A stretch of DNA of 64,000 nt from Candidatus Limiplasma pullicola (GTDB lineage: Bacteria; Bacillota; Clostridia; Christensenellales; Aristaeellaceae), in NCBI GenBank assembly GCA_018710985.1, contig DVIV01000001.1:82388-146387 (forward strand), written 5' to 3'. The notes under the pieces were generated by a model. That model was not told the origin of the DNA and did no database searches. It was given only the letters and a program-made list of their open reading frames with translations. The position numbers were made by a program, and so were the translations under genes. Below, one piece after another: positions 1 to 9,246 of the stretch (position 1 is the stretch's first letter; each line of letters begins with the position of its first letter).

Positions 1-749
1 AGCCGGGCGAAGTCCTCCTCGCCCAGTGCCGAGGGCGTGCCGCCGCCCACGTAGAGCGCGCGCAGCGAAAGCCCGCAGCGCTCCATCAGACGCGCGCCCT
101 CGCGCATTTCCCCAAAAAGCGCCTCCAGATACGGCGCGATGCGCCCGCCCCTGCCCACCGCCTCGCCTGGAAAGGAGCAGTAGGCGCAGCGCGTGCGGCA
201 GAAGGGGATGGACACATACACATCCGCCTGCGAAGGGGAAGGCGCGGGGAGCTTCTGCTGCTCGCGCACGATGCGCGAAAGCAGCGCCGTTTTTTCGGGC
301 GTCACGTCAAAAAAGGCTTCCAGATACCTTTGGGCCTCCTCCATGGAGCGGCCTTCCTCCATGGCCTGACACAGCAGCCGCGTGGGCCGGATGCCCGTGA
401 GCGCGCCCCACGGGGGATGCGCACCCGTAAGCTGGCGCAGCAGGCGGTAGAGCGACAGCTTGCACAGGCGCTTGCGCACCCGCTTGAGCGCGACCGCCAG
501 ATGCTCGCCGTCCCCGCCGGGGGCGGCCTGCGGCAGGGCCTGCTCCAGCGCGAAGGTCTGCCCGCGCAGCTCCATCACGCTGCGGGCCACGCCGCCGCGC
601 TCCTGGTATTCATGGCGCAGCGGCTCGCCGTCCGCGCCCTCGGGATTGACGGCAAAGGCCTCTACCTCAAAAAAGAGCTTGAGCACGTCGCACAGGTCGT
701 TGGCAAACCCCGGAAGCGGCGTGTAGAGCGCGATGCGCACCTTCTCCAT
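1..749 (-). CDS. hemZ: HemZ-type radical SAM coproporphyrinogen dehydrogenase (3' end outside the window)
   Basis: This is an open minus-strand frame of 249 codons that runs off the left edge without a stop. The radical SAM cysteine motif CRTRCAYC lies near residue 180 and is followed by a GGGTPS motif. Upstream of it is PWGALTGIRPTRLL, which is typical of HemZ and separates it from HemN and HemW. Members of this family are thought to act in oxygen-independent haem synthesis or a related radical SAM reaction. The ATG at 749 lies 3 bases past the upstream stop, with GGAGGG just ahead of it, so it is translationally linked to the MBL gene. The C-terminal half of the protein is missing from the window. 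Confidence 0.88.
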   Translation of the reverse strand, partial: MEKVRIALYTPLPGFANDLCDVLKLFFEVEAFAVNPEGADGEPLRHEYQERGGVARSVMELRGQTFALEQALPQAAPGGDGEHLAVALKRVRKRLCKLSLYRLLRQLTGAHPPWGALTGIRPTRLLCQAMEEGRSMEEAQRYLEAFFDVTPEKTALLSRIVREQQKLPAPSPSQADVYVSIPFCRTRCAYCSFPGEAVGRGGRIAPYLEALFGEMREGARLMERCGLSLRALYVGGGTPSALGEEDFAR

Positions 750-752
750 GCC

Positions 753-1367
753 TCAGCCCTCCACGGGGTCGCGGCCCACCGTGCCCGCTTCCTCATGTCC
801 CGGATAGGCGGCCTGCCGGGGCGAGAGGTGAAAGAGCGCGCGCAGCGATTCCTTGAGTTCATGGAAGCTGCCGTCCGCAAAGTCGGTCCGGCCGTAGCCG
901 TGGGCGAACAGCGTGTCCCCCGTCAGAACGCCCTGCCCGTCGGGCAGCAGGTAGCACACGCTGCCCGCGCTGTGCCCCGGCGTGTGCAGCACACGCAGGT
1001 CCATGCCGGCCAGGGAGAGCGTTTCCCCGCCCTGAAGCACATGCGGGCGCGTGGCAACCGTCACGTCGTAGCCGAACTGGCGGGCCACGTTCTGCACGCT
1101 GTCGGTGAGCTTGGGCGCGTCGGCCTCATGCACGTAGAGCGGAATGCCGAAATGGCCGCACACCGCATCCACCGCGCCGATGTGGTCCCAATGCGCATGG
1201 GTGAGCAGCACGGCGGCGGGCCGGTACGCCTGAGCCGCCCGAATGATCCGCTCCCCTTCCTCGCCGGGGTCCACGATGAGGCATTCCCGCGTTTCGGCAT
1301 TCACCACCAGATAGCAATTCTCCCGAAATTCCCCCACGGGCAGGCATTTCACATCAATCTTTGGCAT
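753..1367 (-). CDS. MBL-fold metallo-hydrolase (YcbL / glyoxalase II-like)
   Basis: A 204-residue cytosolic protein. The metal-binding motif THAHWDHIG is near residue 56, HTPGHSAGS near 130, TGDTLF near 150 and PGHE near 192. This is the complete ligand set of a binuclear zinc hydrolase of the metallo-beta-lactamase fold. Size and motifs fit the small YcbL-type thioester hydrolases found beside relA, dtd and hemZ in many Clostridia. The substrate is unknown. It sits between dtd and hemZ with gaps of 21 and 3 bases, so the three are almost certainly one transcript. Confidence 0.85.
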   Translation of the reverse strand: MPKIDVKCLPVGEFRENCYLVVNAETRECLIVDPGEEGERIIRAAQAYRPAAVLLTHAHWDHIGAVDAVCGHFGIPLYVHEADAPKLTDSVQNVARQFGYDVTVATRPHVLQGGETLSLAGMDLRVLHTPGHSAGSVCYLLPDGQGVLTGDTLFAHGYGRTDFADGSFHELKESLRALFHLSPRQAAYPGHEEAGTVGRDPVEG

Positions 1368-1388
1368 CTCTTACCGCTCCCCGCCTTT

Positions 1389-1838
1389 TCAAAACCGCCT
1401 GCGCGAATCCAACAGGATGGTCACCGGGCCGTCGTTGACCAGCGCGACCTTCATATGGGCGCCGAACACGCCCGTCTCCACCCGGATGCCGCGCGCGCGC
1501 CACTCCGCCACCAGCCGCTCGTACATGGGATCGGCCGTCTCCGGGCGCGCGGCGGCGATGAAGCTGGGCCTGCGCCCGCCGCGGGCGTCGCCCAGCAAGG
1601 TGAACTGGCTGACCGCCAGCACCTCGCCGCCCACGTCCATGAGCGAGCGGTTCATCTTGCCCTGATCGTCCTCAAAGACGCGCAGGTTGGGCACCTTGTC
1701 GGCGATGTATTTGAAATCGGCGTCGCCGTCGCCCTCCTCCACGCCGATCAGCACCAGGAACCCCGCGCCGACCTGGCCCCTGATCTCTCCCTCCACACTC
1801 ACGCTGGCCTTTTCCACCCGCTGGATGACTGCGCGCAT
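1389..1838 (-). CDS. dtd: D-aminoacyl-tRNA deacylase
   Basis: A 149-residue protein of normal family length. It frees tRNA from wrongly attached D-amino acids and glycine. The two active-site signatures are present: SQFTLLGD near residue 78 and NDGPVTILLDS near the C terminus, the latter containing the cross-subunit Gly-Pro motif. The ATG at 1838 follows AAAGGAGCGGCAT. In many Clostridia dtd directly follows relA. Here a membrane protein gene separates the two. Confidence 0.95.
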   Translation of the reverse strand: MRAVIQRVEKASVSVEGEIRGQVGAGFLVLIGVEEGDGDADFKYIADKVPNLRVFEDDQGKMNRSLMDVGGEVLAVSQFTLLGDARGGRRPSFIAAARPETADPMYERLVAEWRARGIRVETGVFGAHMKVALVNDGPVTILLDSRRRF

Positions 1839-1860
1839 ATGCCGCTCCTTTCCTTCCGTA

Positions 1861-3381
1861 TCAGATCAGCGTCCATAGCCAGCGGCCATAGCTGTCCTCC
1901 ACAATCACCTGATAGTTGTTCTGCACATAATCAATGATGCCGTTGGTCAAATCGCTCCGGTAATCTTCGATATCCCCGCCGGTGACCAGCGCCTCGATGG
2001 TGCCCTGGGTGAGGAACTGCTCAAAGGCAACCTCCTGCTCCGCACCCACGTTGTCGGCCGCGAAGCCCACGATGTTGTAGTACGGATAGGATGGCTGCAG
2101 GCCCATGTGCCAGTACCAGTTTGCGCCTACACCGATGCTGTAGACCGTCTCATACCCCTCCAGATAGGGCGACAGCTCGCACTGGAGCACATGTTCCTCC
2201 TCGGCGGCCTGCCGCACGGCCTCCAGCCGCTGCGGCGCGAGTTCCTGTGCTTCGGGCACGATGATGGCTGCCAGCAGACATGCCGCCGCCGCGGCCTGCG
2301 GCCATCTCAGCCACGCGGCCTTGCTGCTGAGCCATTCCAGCGCCGCGCTCACGCCCAGCACGCATGCCGCCAGCATGGTGCAGTAGCCCATGAGCAGGTG
2401 CTGCCTGAATCCCAGCGGCGAGACGAACGCGCACAGCATATTGCCCACGGCCGCCAGCATCATCCCAAGCCACAGGGGCTTTTCGCGCTTCATCCGCTCC
2501 GGATCTTTCCAGCAGGTCAGCAGGCGCACCAGCAGCGCACCCAGCATCAGCAGCACCGGCTGCAGGCTCAGCCAGCCATACACATCGTTTACGATCAGCC
2601 ACCGGCGAATCTCCCAGAAGCCCGCGTCCTTAGCGCTGCCCACATGCACGAAGTTGTTGATGACGTACTCCTGAATCATCGCGCCCAGCGCTCCCACGGC
2701 ACACAGATACATCAGCACCGGCACCGTCACCACCGCCGCGCCCGCCGCATAGCGCGCCGCCTCGCGCCAGAAGCCCCGGCGCGTGCGCAGGACCTGTCCG
2801 AAATAGACCAGCGTAACCACGCACAGGCCGATGCCGTCGCTGACCTTGATCAGCGCCACCGCCGCCGTCGCCAGCCCCAGCGCGAAAGCCCTCATGCCTT
2901 CGCCCCGCCGCTGCCCGGTAAAGGTATGCACCATCACCGCAAAGCCCAGCAGCATGAAAAAGTAGTCAAATTCCTCGCAGTAGCAGTGCTGCCCGCAGGT
3001 TTTCAGAAGCAGGGTCAGGCCCGCCGCCACGCACAGGATATTGCCCCGCCCGCCCGTGAGCCAGCGAGTCATGAGCATGATCAGCACACAGTTGCCCAGC
3101 AGAAACAGCACTTCAAGCACGTACACGCCCGTCGTGCCCTCCACAAGCATCTGTGGAAGCGCCAGCATCAGAAAGAACAGCGGGCCCTTGTTTTCGATGA
3201 TGTCGATGTAGGGCGTCAGCCCCTCTGCGATGCCGCGCCCCATGCATAGAAAGATCGCGCTGTCTGCGCCGACACCCTCGTACAGCGGGTGCGTGCAGTG
3301 AAACGCGGACAACGCCCAAAGCAGGGCGGTTGCCAGGCAGGCCGCCTCGGCAAACAGATACGCGCGCCGTTTCGCAAGCAT
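1861..3381 (-). CDS. GT-C fold (GT39/ArnT-like) membrane glycosyltransferase candidate
   Basis: A polytopic membrane protein of 506 residues. The start at 3381 is chosen because AAAGGAG lies 8 bases upstream, whereas a longer frame would begin inside relA. After the first membrane helix comes GADSAIFLCMGRGI followed by PYIDIIENKGPLFF. This matches the layout of PMT/ArnT-type enzymes, in which an acidic residue in the first outer loop is catalytic and the sugar comes from a polyprenyl-phosphate donor. About ten further hydrophobic segments follow, then a soluble C-terminal part. The acceptor is unknown. The gene interrupts the usual relA-dtd pair, which suggests a later insertion. Confidence 0.7.
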   Translation of the reverse strand: MLAKRRAYLFAEAACLATALLWALSAFHCTHPLYEGVGADSAIFLCMGRGIAEGLTPYIDIIENKGPLFFLMLALPQMLVEGTTGVYVLEVLFLLGNCVLIMLMTRWLTGGRGNILCVAAGLTLLLKTCGQHCYCEEFDYFFMLLGFAVMVHTFTGQRRGEGMRAFALGLATAAVALIKVSDGIGLCVVTLVYFGQVLRTRRGFWREAARYAAGAAVVTVPVLMYLCAVGALGAMIQEYVINNFVHVGSAKDAGFWEIRRWLIVNDVYGWLSLQPVLLMLGALLVRLLTCWKDPERMKREKPLWLGMMLAAVGNMLCAFVSPLGFRQHLLMGYCTMLAACVLGVSAALEWLSSKAAWLRWPQAAAAACLLAAIIVPEAQELAPQRLEAVRQAAEEEHVLQCELSPYLEGYETVYSIGVGANWYWHMGLQPSYPYYNIVGFAADNVGAEQEVAFEQFLTQGTIEALVTGGDIEDYRSDLTNGIIDYVQNNYQVIVEDSYGRWLWTLI

Positions 3382-3406
3382 GCTTTTTCGCTCCTTTGTG
3401 CATTCT

Positions 3407-5605
3407 TCAGGTCGATCCACGGTAGACCTCGATGATGTCGCTGCGCTTGTGAAGCTGGGCAAACACGCGGTCCAGCTGCTCGCGGCTCTTGACCTGTATG
3501 ACCATGGTGATGTTGCTGGTCTTTTTCTTTTCGTCGCGCTTGGCCGACACCGCCACGATGGGCACGTCCATGTTGCCGATGCACAGGGCCAGCTCGCCCA
3601 GGAGGCTTACGTGGTCGTAGGCGATGATGTTGATGGAGGCGTTGAAGTTGGCCAGGTCGCTCGCGCCCGCCCAGCTTACCTCCACCATGCGCTCCTGCTC
3701 GGAGTTGGTGGCGTTGATGCAGTCGGCCTTGTGCACGGTCACGCCGCGGCCGCGGGTGATGTAGCCGATGATCTCGTCGCCGGGCACGGGGTTGCAGCAG
3801 CGGGCGAAGCGCACCAGCATGCCGCTTTCGCCCTTGACGTACACGCCATGGGTGGGCTTGCCCAGGTGGCTCTGCGCCTCCTCGTGGGAGACCTCCTGCA
3901 CCTTGGGCAGCGCGGGGGTTTCGGTCTTTCGCTGTTCCTCCAGGAGACGGCTGATCACGTACGCGCTGGCAATGCCGCCGTAGCCCACCGCGCCGTAGAT
4001 GTCGTTGAGCTCTGAAAAGGCGTAGCGCTTGAGAATGCCCTCGTAATACTCCGGCTTGGTCAGCGCCGAGAGTGCCACGCCGCGGCGCTTGGCCTCCTTT
4101 TCCAGCATGTCGCGGCCCTTGACGACGTTTTCGCCGCGCAGCTCGCGCTTTAAGAACTGTCGGATCTTGGCCTTGGCCTGCTGGGTCTTGACCACGCGCA
4201 GCCAGTCGGTGCTGGGGCCCTTGGAGGAGGACGAGGTGATGATCTCCACGCGGTCGCCCGTCTCCAGCTCGGTTTCCAGCGGCACGATGCGGCCGTTGAC
4301 CTTCGCGCCCACGCAATGGTTGCCCACGCCGGAATGGATGCGGTAGGCGAAGTCGATGGGCGTGGCGCCACGCTGCATGCTGACGATGTCGCCCTTGGGG
4401 GTAAAGAGCAGCACCTCCTCGCTGAACAGGTCGGTTTTCAGCGAGTCGATAAATTCCTGGCTGTCGCGCGTATCGCCCTGCCAGTCGAGGATCTGCCTGA
4501 GCCAGTAGAGCTTGTTGTCCAGATCGCCGCCGCCCGTGCCGCCCTCCTTGTAGCGCCAGTGGGCCGCCACGCCGAACTCGGCCACGCGGTGCATCTCCCA
4601 GGTGCGGATCTGGATTTCAAAGGGGAAGGGCATCTTGCGCCCGCCGATCACGGTGGTGTGCAGGCTCTGGTACATATTGCCCTTGGGCACGCTGATATAG
4701 TCCTTGAACCGGCCGGGGATCTGGTTCCACAGCGTGTGCACGATGCCCAGCACCGTGTAGCAGTCCTGCACGGTGTCCACCAGCACGCGCACGGCGATCA
4801 GGTCATAGATCTGGTCGAAGGTCTTGCCCTGGCCCTTCATTTTCTTGTAGATGGAGTACAGGTGCTTGGGCCGGCCGTCCATCTCGTAGTGGATGTGCTG
4901 CGCGTCCAGCTTTTCGGACAGCTCCGAGATCACCATGCGGATGTTTTCCTCGCGCTCGGTGCGCCGAAGCCCCACCTTCTGGGCGATGTCGTGAAAGGCG
5001 TCGGGGTCGATGTATTTGAAGCTGAGGTCCTCCAGCTCGGATTTGATGGAGTTCATGCCCAGACGGTGCGCCAGGGGGGCGTAGATGTCCAGCGTCTCAT
5101 GGGCGATGGCCTTCTGCCGCTCCTCCGGCTGGAAGCGCAGGGTGCGCATGTTGTGCAGCCGGTCCGCCAGCTTGATGATGACCACACGGATGTCCTTGCT
5201 CATGGCCAGGATCATCTTGCGCAGGCTTTCGGCCTTCTGCTCCTCGCGGTTGGTGAAATCCAGCTTGTCCAGCTTGGTCACGCCGTCCACCAGCTGGGCG
5301 ACCTCCTCGCCGAATTCCGCGCGGATGGTGTCCAGCGTGATGTCCTTGCAGTCCTCCACCGTGTCGTGCAGAAAGCCTGCCGCGATGGTCGGCGCGTCGA
5401 TCATCAGGTCGGTGAGGATGCTCGCCACCGACACCGGATGGATGAAATACGGCTCGCCGCTTTTGCGCACCTGTCCCCGGTGCGCGTTTTCGGCAAACTC
5501 GTATGCCTTTTTGACCAGCAGGCAGCCGTCGCCGGGGTGGTGCTTCTGCACCCGCGCCAGCATCTTTTCCAGCGGCATGCACTCGTTGGTGATGTAGGTC
5601 AGCAT
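3407..5605 (-). CDS. relA: Bifunctional (p)ppGpp synthetase/hydrolase, RelA/SpoT family
   Basis: A 732-residue, full-length long RSH protein that makes and degrades the stringent-response alarmone. The HD hydrolase domain carries HDTVED at residues 80-85. The synthetase domain spans about 240-350, with YDLIAVRVL and FKDYISVPKGNMYQSLHTTV. A TGS domain follows at about 395-455 (LLFTPKGDI). The C terminus, about 655-730, is an ACT domain preceded by a Cys/His-containing segment (RCCNPVPGDEI). The hydrolase and synthetase motifs both look intact, so both activities are expected. AGGA lies about 9 bases before the ATG. The gene is 35 bases downstream of the GT-C gene at 5641-7494. Confidence 0.97.
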   Translation of the reverse strand: MLTYITNECMPLEKMLARVQKHHPGDGCLLVKKAYEFAENAHRGQVRKSGEPYFIHPVSVASILTDLMIDAPTIAAGFLHDTVEDCKDITLDTIRAEFGEEVAQLVDGVTKLDKLDFTNREEQKAESLRKMILAMSKDIRVVIIKLADRLHNMRTLRFQPEERQKAIAHETLDIYAPLAHRLGMNSIKSELEDLSFKYIDPDAFHDIAQKVGLRRTEREENIRMVISELSEKLDAQHIHYEMDGRPKHLYSIYKKMKGQGKTFDQIYDLIAVRVLVDTVQDCYTVLGIVHTLWNQIPGRFKDYISVPKGNMYQSLHTTVIGGRKMPFPFEIQIRTWEMHRVAEFGVAAHWRYKEGGTGGGDLDNKLYWLRQILDWQGDTRDSQEFIDSLKTDLFSEEVLLFTPKGDIVSMQRGATPIDFAYRIHSGVGNHCVGAKVNGRIVPLETELETGDRVEIITSSSSKGPSTDWLRVVKTQQAKAKIRQFLKRELRGENVVKGRDMLEKEAKRRGVALSALTKPEYYEGILKRYAFSELNDIYGAVGYGGIASAYVISRLLEEQRKTETPALPKVQEVSHEEAQSHLGKPTHGVYVKGESGMLVRFARCCNPVPGDEIIGYITRGRGVTVHKADCINATNSEQERMVEVSWAGASDLANFNASINIIAYDHVSLLGELALCIGNMDVPIVAVSAKRDEKKKTSNITMVIQVKSREQLDRVFAQLHKRSDIIEVYRGST

Positions 5606-5640
5606 CGTGTCACATCCTCGCCATGTTCTGAGCTTGTGTC

Positions 5641-7494
5641 TTACCCGGCCCTTCTGAGCCGGACGCCGTCCTCCTCGCGCACCACGCGGTAGAGCGTCCT
5701 GTCCGCGATGTCGTCCGGGTTTTCAAACAGCGCGCCGTATGCCTGGATGAAGGCCTCGTCCGCGTCAAAGCAGTAGGCGTACTCATAGTCCGCCAGCGCG
5801 GCCGCCACATCCTCCGGGCTGTCCTCCAGAAGCATCCCGCAGGGAGCCTCCAGCTCCACCGGCATAAACTCGTAGCGGTTGCACACATAGGTGCGGTAGG
5901 TATTGGTATCGTCGCGCCCGCAGGTGATCCACGCCACGCGCGCGTCCTGGGGGAGCGCCTCCAGCGCCCACGCGGGCGGGTAAAGCCCGGCGCGCAGCGA
6001 CTGCGTGCCTTCCGCCTGCAGGGGCGCGGTGAAGGTGAGCGACATCAGCTGCGCGGGCGCAACCAGCAGCATCATGGCCGCCAGCGCGGCCAGCGCGGCC
6101 GGCACCGCGCGGGGCGGGTCCGCCTCCCAGCTCTCCAGCGCCAGCGCAACCGCCAGGGAGAGCGCCGGAATCATGACGCTGGCCATGTAGCGGTCAAACG
6201 AATGCAGCGACGCGGCCTCCGTTGCGCTGAAGGCGTAGAGGTAGAGATGCACCAGGCACACGGCGTACACCGCCGTGGCCGCGGTCATGGCGGCCACGGC
6301 CCGCCCGTAGCGCCTCGCCCTGGGGCAGGGTTCGCCCCCGGCCCGCCTGCGCCGCGCCAGATAGCACGCGGCCAGGCACAGGATCATCACCCATTCCAGG
6401 TAGCAGGGCTGCAAAATGTGCCCCTCGCCCATCATCTGGGGCATGGTCAGGTAGCGGAAGAAGTTGCTCAGCAGGTACTGCTGGTGCCAAGGGGATTCGC
6501 CGGCGAGAAAGAGCGCGATGTTCTCGCCGATCTCCCAGTAGCGGAAGGGTTTCTCGCTCCCGATGCCGTTCAGGGCCAGGTAGATTTTCCACGACGCCAC
6601 GCCCGCCGCCAGGCACATAGCGGGCGCGGCCAGGGCCGCAAAGCGCCGCGCGCCCGTTCCCCGGCCTTCCCGCCACAGGTCCAGCGCCATCACCGCCATG
6701 GCCAGCAGCGCCAGAAACGCGCCGCTCTCCTTCACCAGCGCCAGCCCCAGCATGGCCGCGCCGGTCATCGCGCTCCGCTCCCAGCCGCGCGGCAGGGTGA
6801 ACCACTGGATCAGCGCGTAGGCGGCGACGGCGCCCAGCAGCGCGTCCACATACACGTCCTGATAAGCATATACCAGAAAGGCCATGGGCAGCATCACGGC
6901 CGCCAGCAGCAGCGGCACGGCGCGCTTTAATCGCCGCCAGTCCGCGTAGCGCAAAAGCGGCAGGAAGCACACGGCCAGCGCCACGTTGTTTGCGCTGATG
7001 GTCGCGCCCTCGCTGAACGTCCCGCCGGAGAGGACCACCCACGCGTATTCCCACAGCGCGGCCCCCGGCGGATAGCTGGGGAAGTCCACCGCGCCGGGCA
7101 CGGCATGGGGCAGCGTGCCCAGGGCGCAGAGCCGGTTGACCACCCGGCCCCAATGGGAAAACTCGTCCTGAAGCGTGTAGAGCTGTCCCCGGTGCGCCCA
7201 CCAGGCTACCAGCACCACCAGCGCAAAAGCCGCCGCGCCCGGCGTGAGGATGCGCCCCCTCGCCTCGCGCCTGCGCGCGGCCAGCGCCGCCGCGACCGCA
7301 AGAGACGCAAGTCCCAGCGCCTGCGCCGCGCGGCATCCCAGCGCCGGCGCGCCCGCCAGCGCAAAGACATAGATCACGCCCGTGAGCAAAAACACCGCGG
7401 GCGCGGCCCATTCCTCAAAGCGGCGGCGGCTCACCGCCGCCAGCAGCGCGGCCACGCCGCCGGTCATCAGCAGCACCCAGATCGCGCCTGTCAT
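5641..7494 (-). CDS. Large GT-C-like membrane protein, glycan cluster
   Basis: A 617-residue polytopic membrane protein. There are two possible ATGs, at 7500 and 7494. The Shine-Dalgarno GGGGAGGA abuts the first, so the second, 6 bases further on, is the likely start. The first long outer loop contains LYTLQDEFSHWGRV, with acidic residues where GT-C enzymes hold their catalytic base, followed by DFPSYPPGAALWEY. A soluble segment of about 100 residues closes the protein. I infer transfer of a sugar, or of the group made by the upstream genes, from a lipid carrier. No close characterised relative is recognised. It ends the glycan cluster; relA follows. Confidence 0.6.
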   Translation of the reverse strand: MTGAIWVLLMTGGVAALLAAVSRRRFEEWAAPAVFLLTGVIYVFALAGAPALGCRAAQALGLASLAVAAALAARRREARGRILTPGAAAFALVVLVAWWAHRGQLYTLQDEFSHWGRVVNRLCALGTLPHAVPGAVDFPSYPPGAALWEYAWVVLSGGTFSEGATISANNVALAVCFLPLLRYADWRRLKRAVPLLLAAVMLPMAFLVYAYQDVYVDALLGAVAAYALIQWFTLPRGWERSAMTGAAMLGLALVKESGAFLALLAMAVMALDLWREGRGTGARRFAALAAPAMCLAAGVASWKIYLALNGIGSEKPFRYWEIGENIALFLAGESPWHQQYLLSNFFRYLTMPQMMGEGHILQPCYLEWVMILCLAACYLARRRRAGGEPCPRARRYGRAVAAMTAATAVYAVCLVHLYLYAFSATEAASLHSFDRYMASVMIPALSLAVALALESWEADPPRAVPAALAALAAMMLLVAPAQLMSLTFTAPLQAEGTQSLRAGLYPPAWALEALPQDARVAWITCGRDDTNTYRTYVCNRYEFMPVELEAPCGMLLEDSPEDVAAALADYEYAYCFDADEAFIQAYGALFENPDDIADRTLYRVVREEDGVRLRRAG

Positions 7495-7512
7495 GGCCAT
7501 TCCTCCCCGGCA

Positions 7513-8250
7513 TCAGCCCACGTGCTTGACATAGGTGTAGAGCGTGTCCGTGATGGTCGCCCCGGCGTTGACGTAGACGCGCAGGACCTTGGCGTTGTTG
7601 CTGACGATGGTGGAGGTCAGGCGCTTGCAGTCGTGCGTAAAGCAGGTGTCCAGCGTCTTTTTGTGCAGCAGCGCGCCCATGCCGCGGTCGCCCTCCTCGT
7701 CGTACATGCCCATGAGCACGGGATCGACCGTGGTTTCGTCCTTGCGGCAGATGACGAAGAAGCCGATGGGCTTCTCGCCCGAAAGCACCTCGTAGAGAAA
7801 GCCGCCGCGCGCCAGCATGCCGCGCAGCCAGTTGGCGTAGCGGTTGCCGCCCTTTTCGCGGCCGAAGAAGGGATCGATGCTCACGCGGTCGCTTTTGAAC
7901 ACGCCCCGGCGGATCAGGCCGTAGATGCGCTCGCGGTCGGCCGCTTCCGTGCGCTCTGCCACGCTCAGCCCCCGGTCGAACCGGGCGATGGAGGCCGGCA
8001 TGTGGTACTCGTCCCGCCGGATCATGACATGGAACACCGTCTCCACGTAGGTATAGCCCAAATCCTGCATCGAAAACAGCAGCGCCGGGCAGTCCACCGG
8101 GGTTTTCACCACGATATATTCCGCGCCCGCCGCGACGATGCGCCTTTCCTCCTGACGGAGCAGGTCCGGGGTGTCGGAGGCGTCCAGCGCGATCTCGTAG
8201 GCGTCCACGCCCAGGTTCTCACGCTCCCAGACCGCATGCGTGGTCTTCAT
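7513..8250 (-). CDS. GNAT N-acetyltransferase, WecD-like
   Basis: A 245-residue cytosolic protein with two parts. The N-terminal part begins WERENLGVDAYEI, resembling the opening of WecD, the TDP-fucosamine acetyltransferase. The C-terminal GNAT domain, about 100-245, contains NRYANWL and a GDRGMGALLHKK acetyl-CoA loop. It likely acylates an amino sugar on a nucleotide or lipid carrier. AGGAGGT lies 8 bases before the ATG, and the start lies inside the end of the GT2 gene (32-base overlap), so the two are translated together. The sugar it acts on cannot be told from the sequence. Confidence 0.72.
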   Translation of the reverse strand: MKTTHAVWERENLGVDAYEIALDASDTPDLLRQEERRIVAAGAEYIVVKTPVDCPALLFSMQDLGYTYVETVFHVMIRRDEYHMPASIARFDRGLSVAERTEAADRERIYGLIRRGVFKSDRVSIDPFFGREKGGNRYANWLRGMLARGGFLYEVLSGEKPIGFFVICRKDETTVDPVLMGMYDEEGDRGMGALLHKKTLDTCFTHDCKRLTSTIVSNNAKVLRVYVNAGATITDTLYTYVKHVG

Positions 8251-9229
8251 CCGCGCTCACCTCCTTCTCCTCGATCTCACGGACCGCGTCCGCTGCGCCG
8301 CGCGTCACGCTGCGCACCACGAACTGGGGCGAGCGGTTGATGCTCAGGTAGATGCGGCCGATGTATTCGCCCATCACGCCGATGAGCGCAATGATCACGC
8401 CGCCCAGCAGCAATAGCACGGAAATCGTGCTCGCCCAGCCGGCGGGGATGTCGGGATTGACCAGCTTTCGGATCACCGTCACCAGCGCGAACACCACGCC
8501 CGCCACCGCCGTGAGCCAGCCCGCGTAGCTGGCAAAGCGCAGCGGCTTGATGGAAAAGGCCGTCACGCCGTTAAGCCACAGGGCGACGAGCTTTTTGAGG
8601 TTGTAGCCGCTACGGCCCTCCGTGCGCGCGCGGTGCTCCACGGGCACGTTGGCATAGCGGCTCACGCTCTGGAACAGAAGGCCCGTCACGTAGGGGAAGG
8701 GGTTGGGGTACTGGAGCGCGGTGTCCACCACGAAGCGGCGGCAGGCGTAGTAGCTGTTGACGGTCAGCTCCTTGGGCTGGCCGAAGAAGTAGTGGTTGCA
8801 GGCGGCGTTGAAGCGGCTGCCCAGGTTGCGCAGGGCATTTTGCCGGCGTTTGGGGTACTGGGCAAAGACGATGTCGTACCCCTCGGCCACCTTGTCGATG
8901 AGCTTGAAGCACTCGCAGGCGGGGGTCTGCCCGTCGTCGTCCAGGCAGACGACGATGTCGCCCCGCACCTGATGGAAGCCCGCCATCACCGCGCTGTGCT
9001 GGCCGAAGTTGCGCGAGAGGTCCACAAAGACGATGGCCGGGTCCCGCTCGCACAGCTGACGGATGGCGTCGGCGGTATCGTCGGGGCTGCCGTCGTTGAC
9101 GAGGATGATCTCGTGGTCGTACTCGTCCGCGCGGGCGGCAAGGGTGTCGTTCAGCTCCCCGACCACCGCGCCGATGGTGTGCGCGGAGCGGTAGCAGGGA
9201 ATCACAAAGGAAATCAGCGGTTTGGCCAT
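8219..9229 (-). CDS. Polyprenyl-phosphate glycosyltransferase, GT2 family (ArnC/GtrB/DPM1-like)
   Basis: A 336-residue protein. An N-terminal GT2 domain carries FVIPCYRSAHTI, LVNDGSPDDT and the metal-binding CLDDDGQT. Two C-terminal membrane helices, at about 235-300, and a VMGEYIGRIY motif are typical of ArnC, GtrB and dolichol-phosphate-mannose synthase types. These enzymes move a sugar from a nucleotide donor onto undecaprenyl phosphate on the inner membrane face. The ATG at 9229 is preceded by GAGGTG. A longer open frame upstream, running to 10018, is antisense/alternate-frame noise over luxC. It lies next to luxC (17 bases), so the charged lipid is probably the substrate of the cluster. 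Confidence 0.88.
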   Translation of the reverse strand: MAKPLISFVIPCYRSAHTIGAVVGELNDTLAARADEYDHEIILVNDGSPDDTADAIRQLCERDPAIVFVDLSRNFGQHSAVMAGFHQVRGDIVVCLDDDGQTPACECFKLIDKVAEGYDIVFAQYPKRRQNALRNLGSRFNAACNHYFFGQPKELTVNSYYACRRFVVDTALQYPNPFPYVTGLLFQSVSRYANVPVEHRARTEGRSGYNLKKLVALWLNGVTAFSIKPLRFASYAGWLTAVAGVVFALVTVIRKLVNPDIPAGWASTISVLLLLGGVIIALIGVMGEYIGRIYLSINRSPQFVVRSVTRGAADAVREIEEKEVSADEDHACGLGA

Positions 9230-9246
9230 AAAGGCACCTCGTTTCG

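Noticed and set aside
330..1937. Long plus-strand open frame of 535 codons over hemZ, the MBL hydrolase and dtd
   Set aside because: It lies antisense to three recognised genes, has a His/Arg/Gln/Ala-rich composition without domains, and arises from the GC bias of the real genes. The same holds for the plus-strand frames at 4316-5692, 17807-20146, 20783-22102, 23224-24975, 33209-34600, 43708-45594 and 54072-55868.
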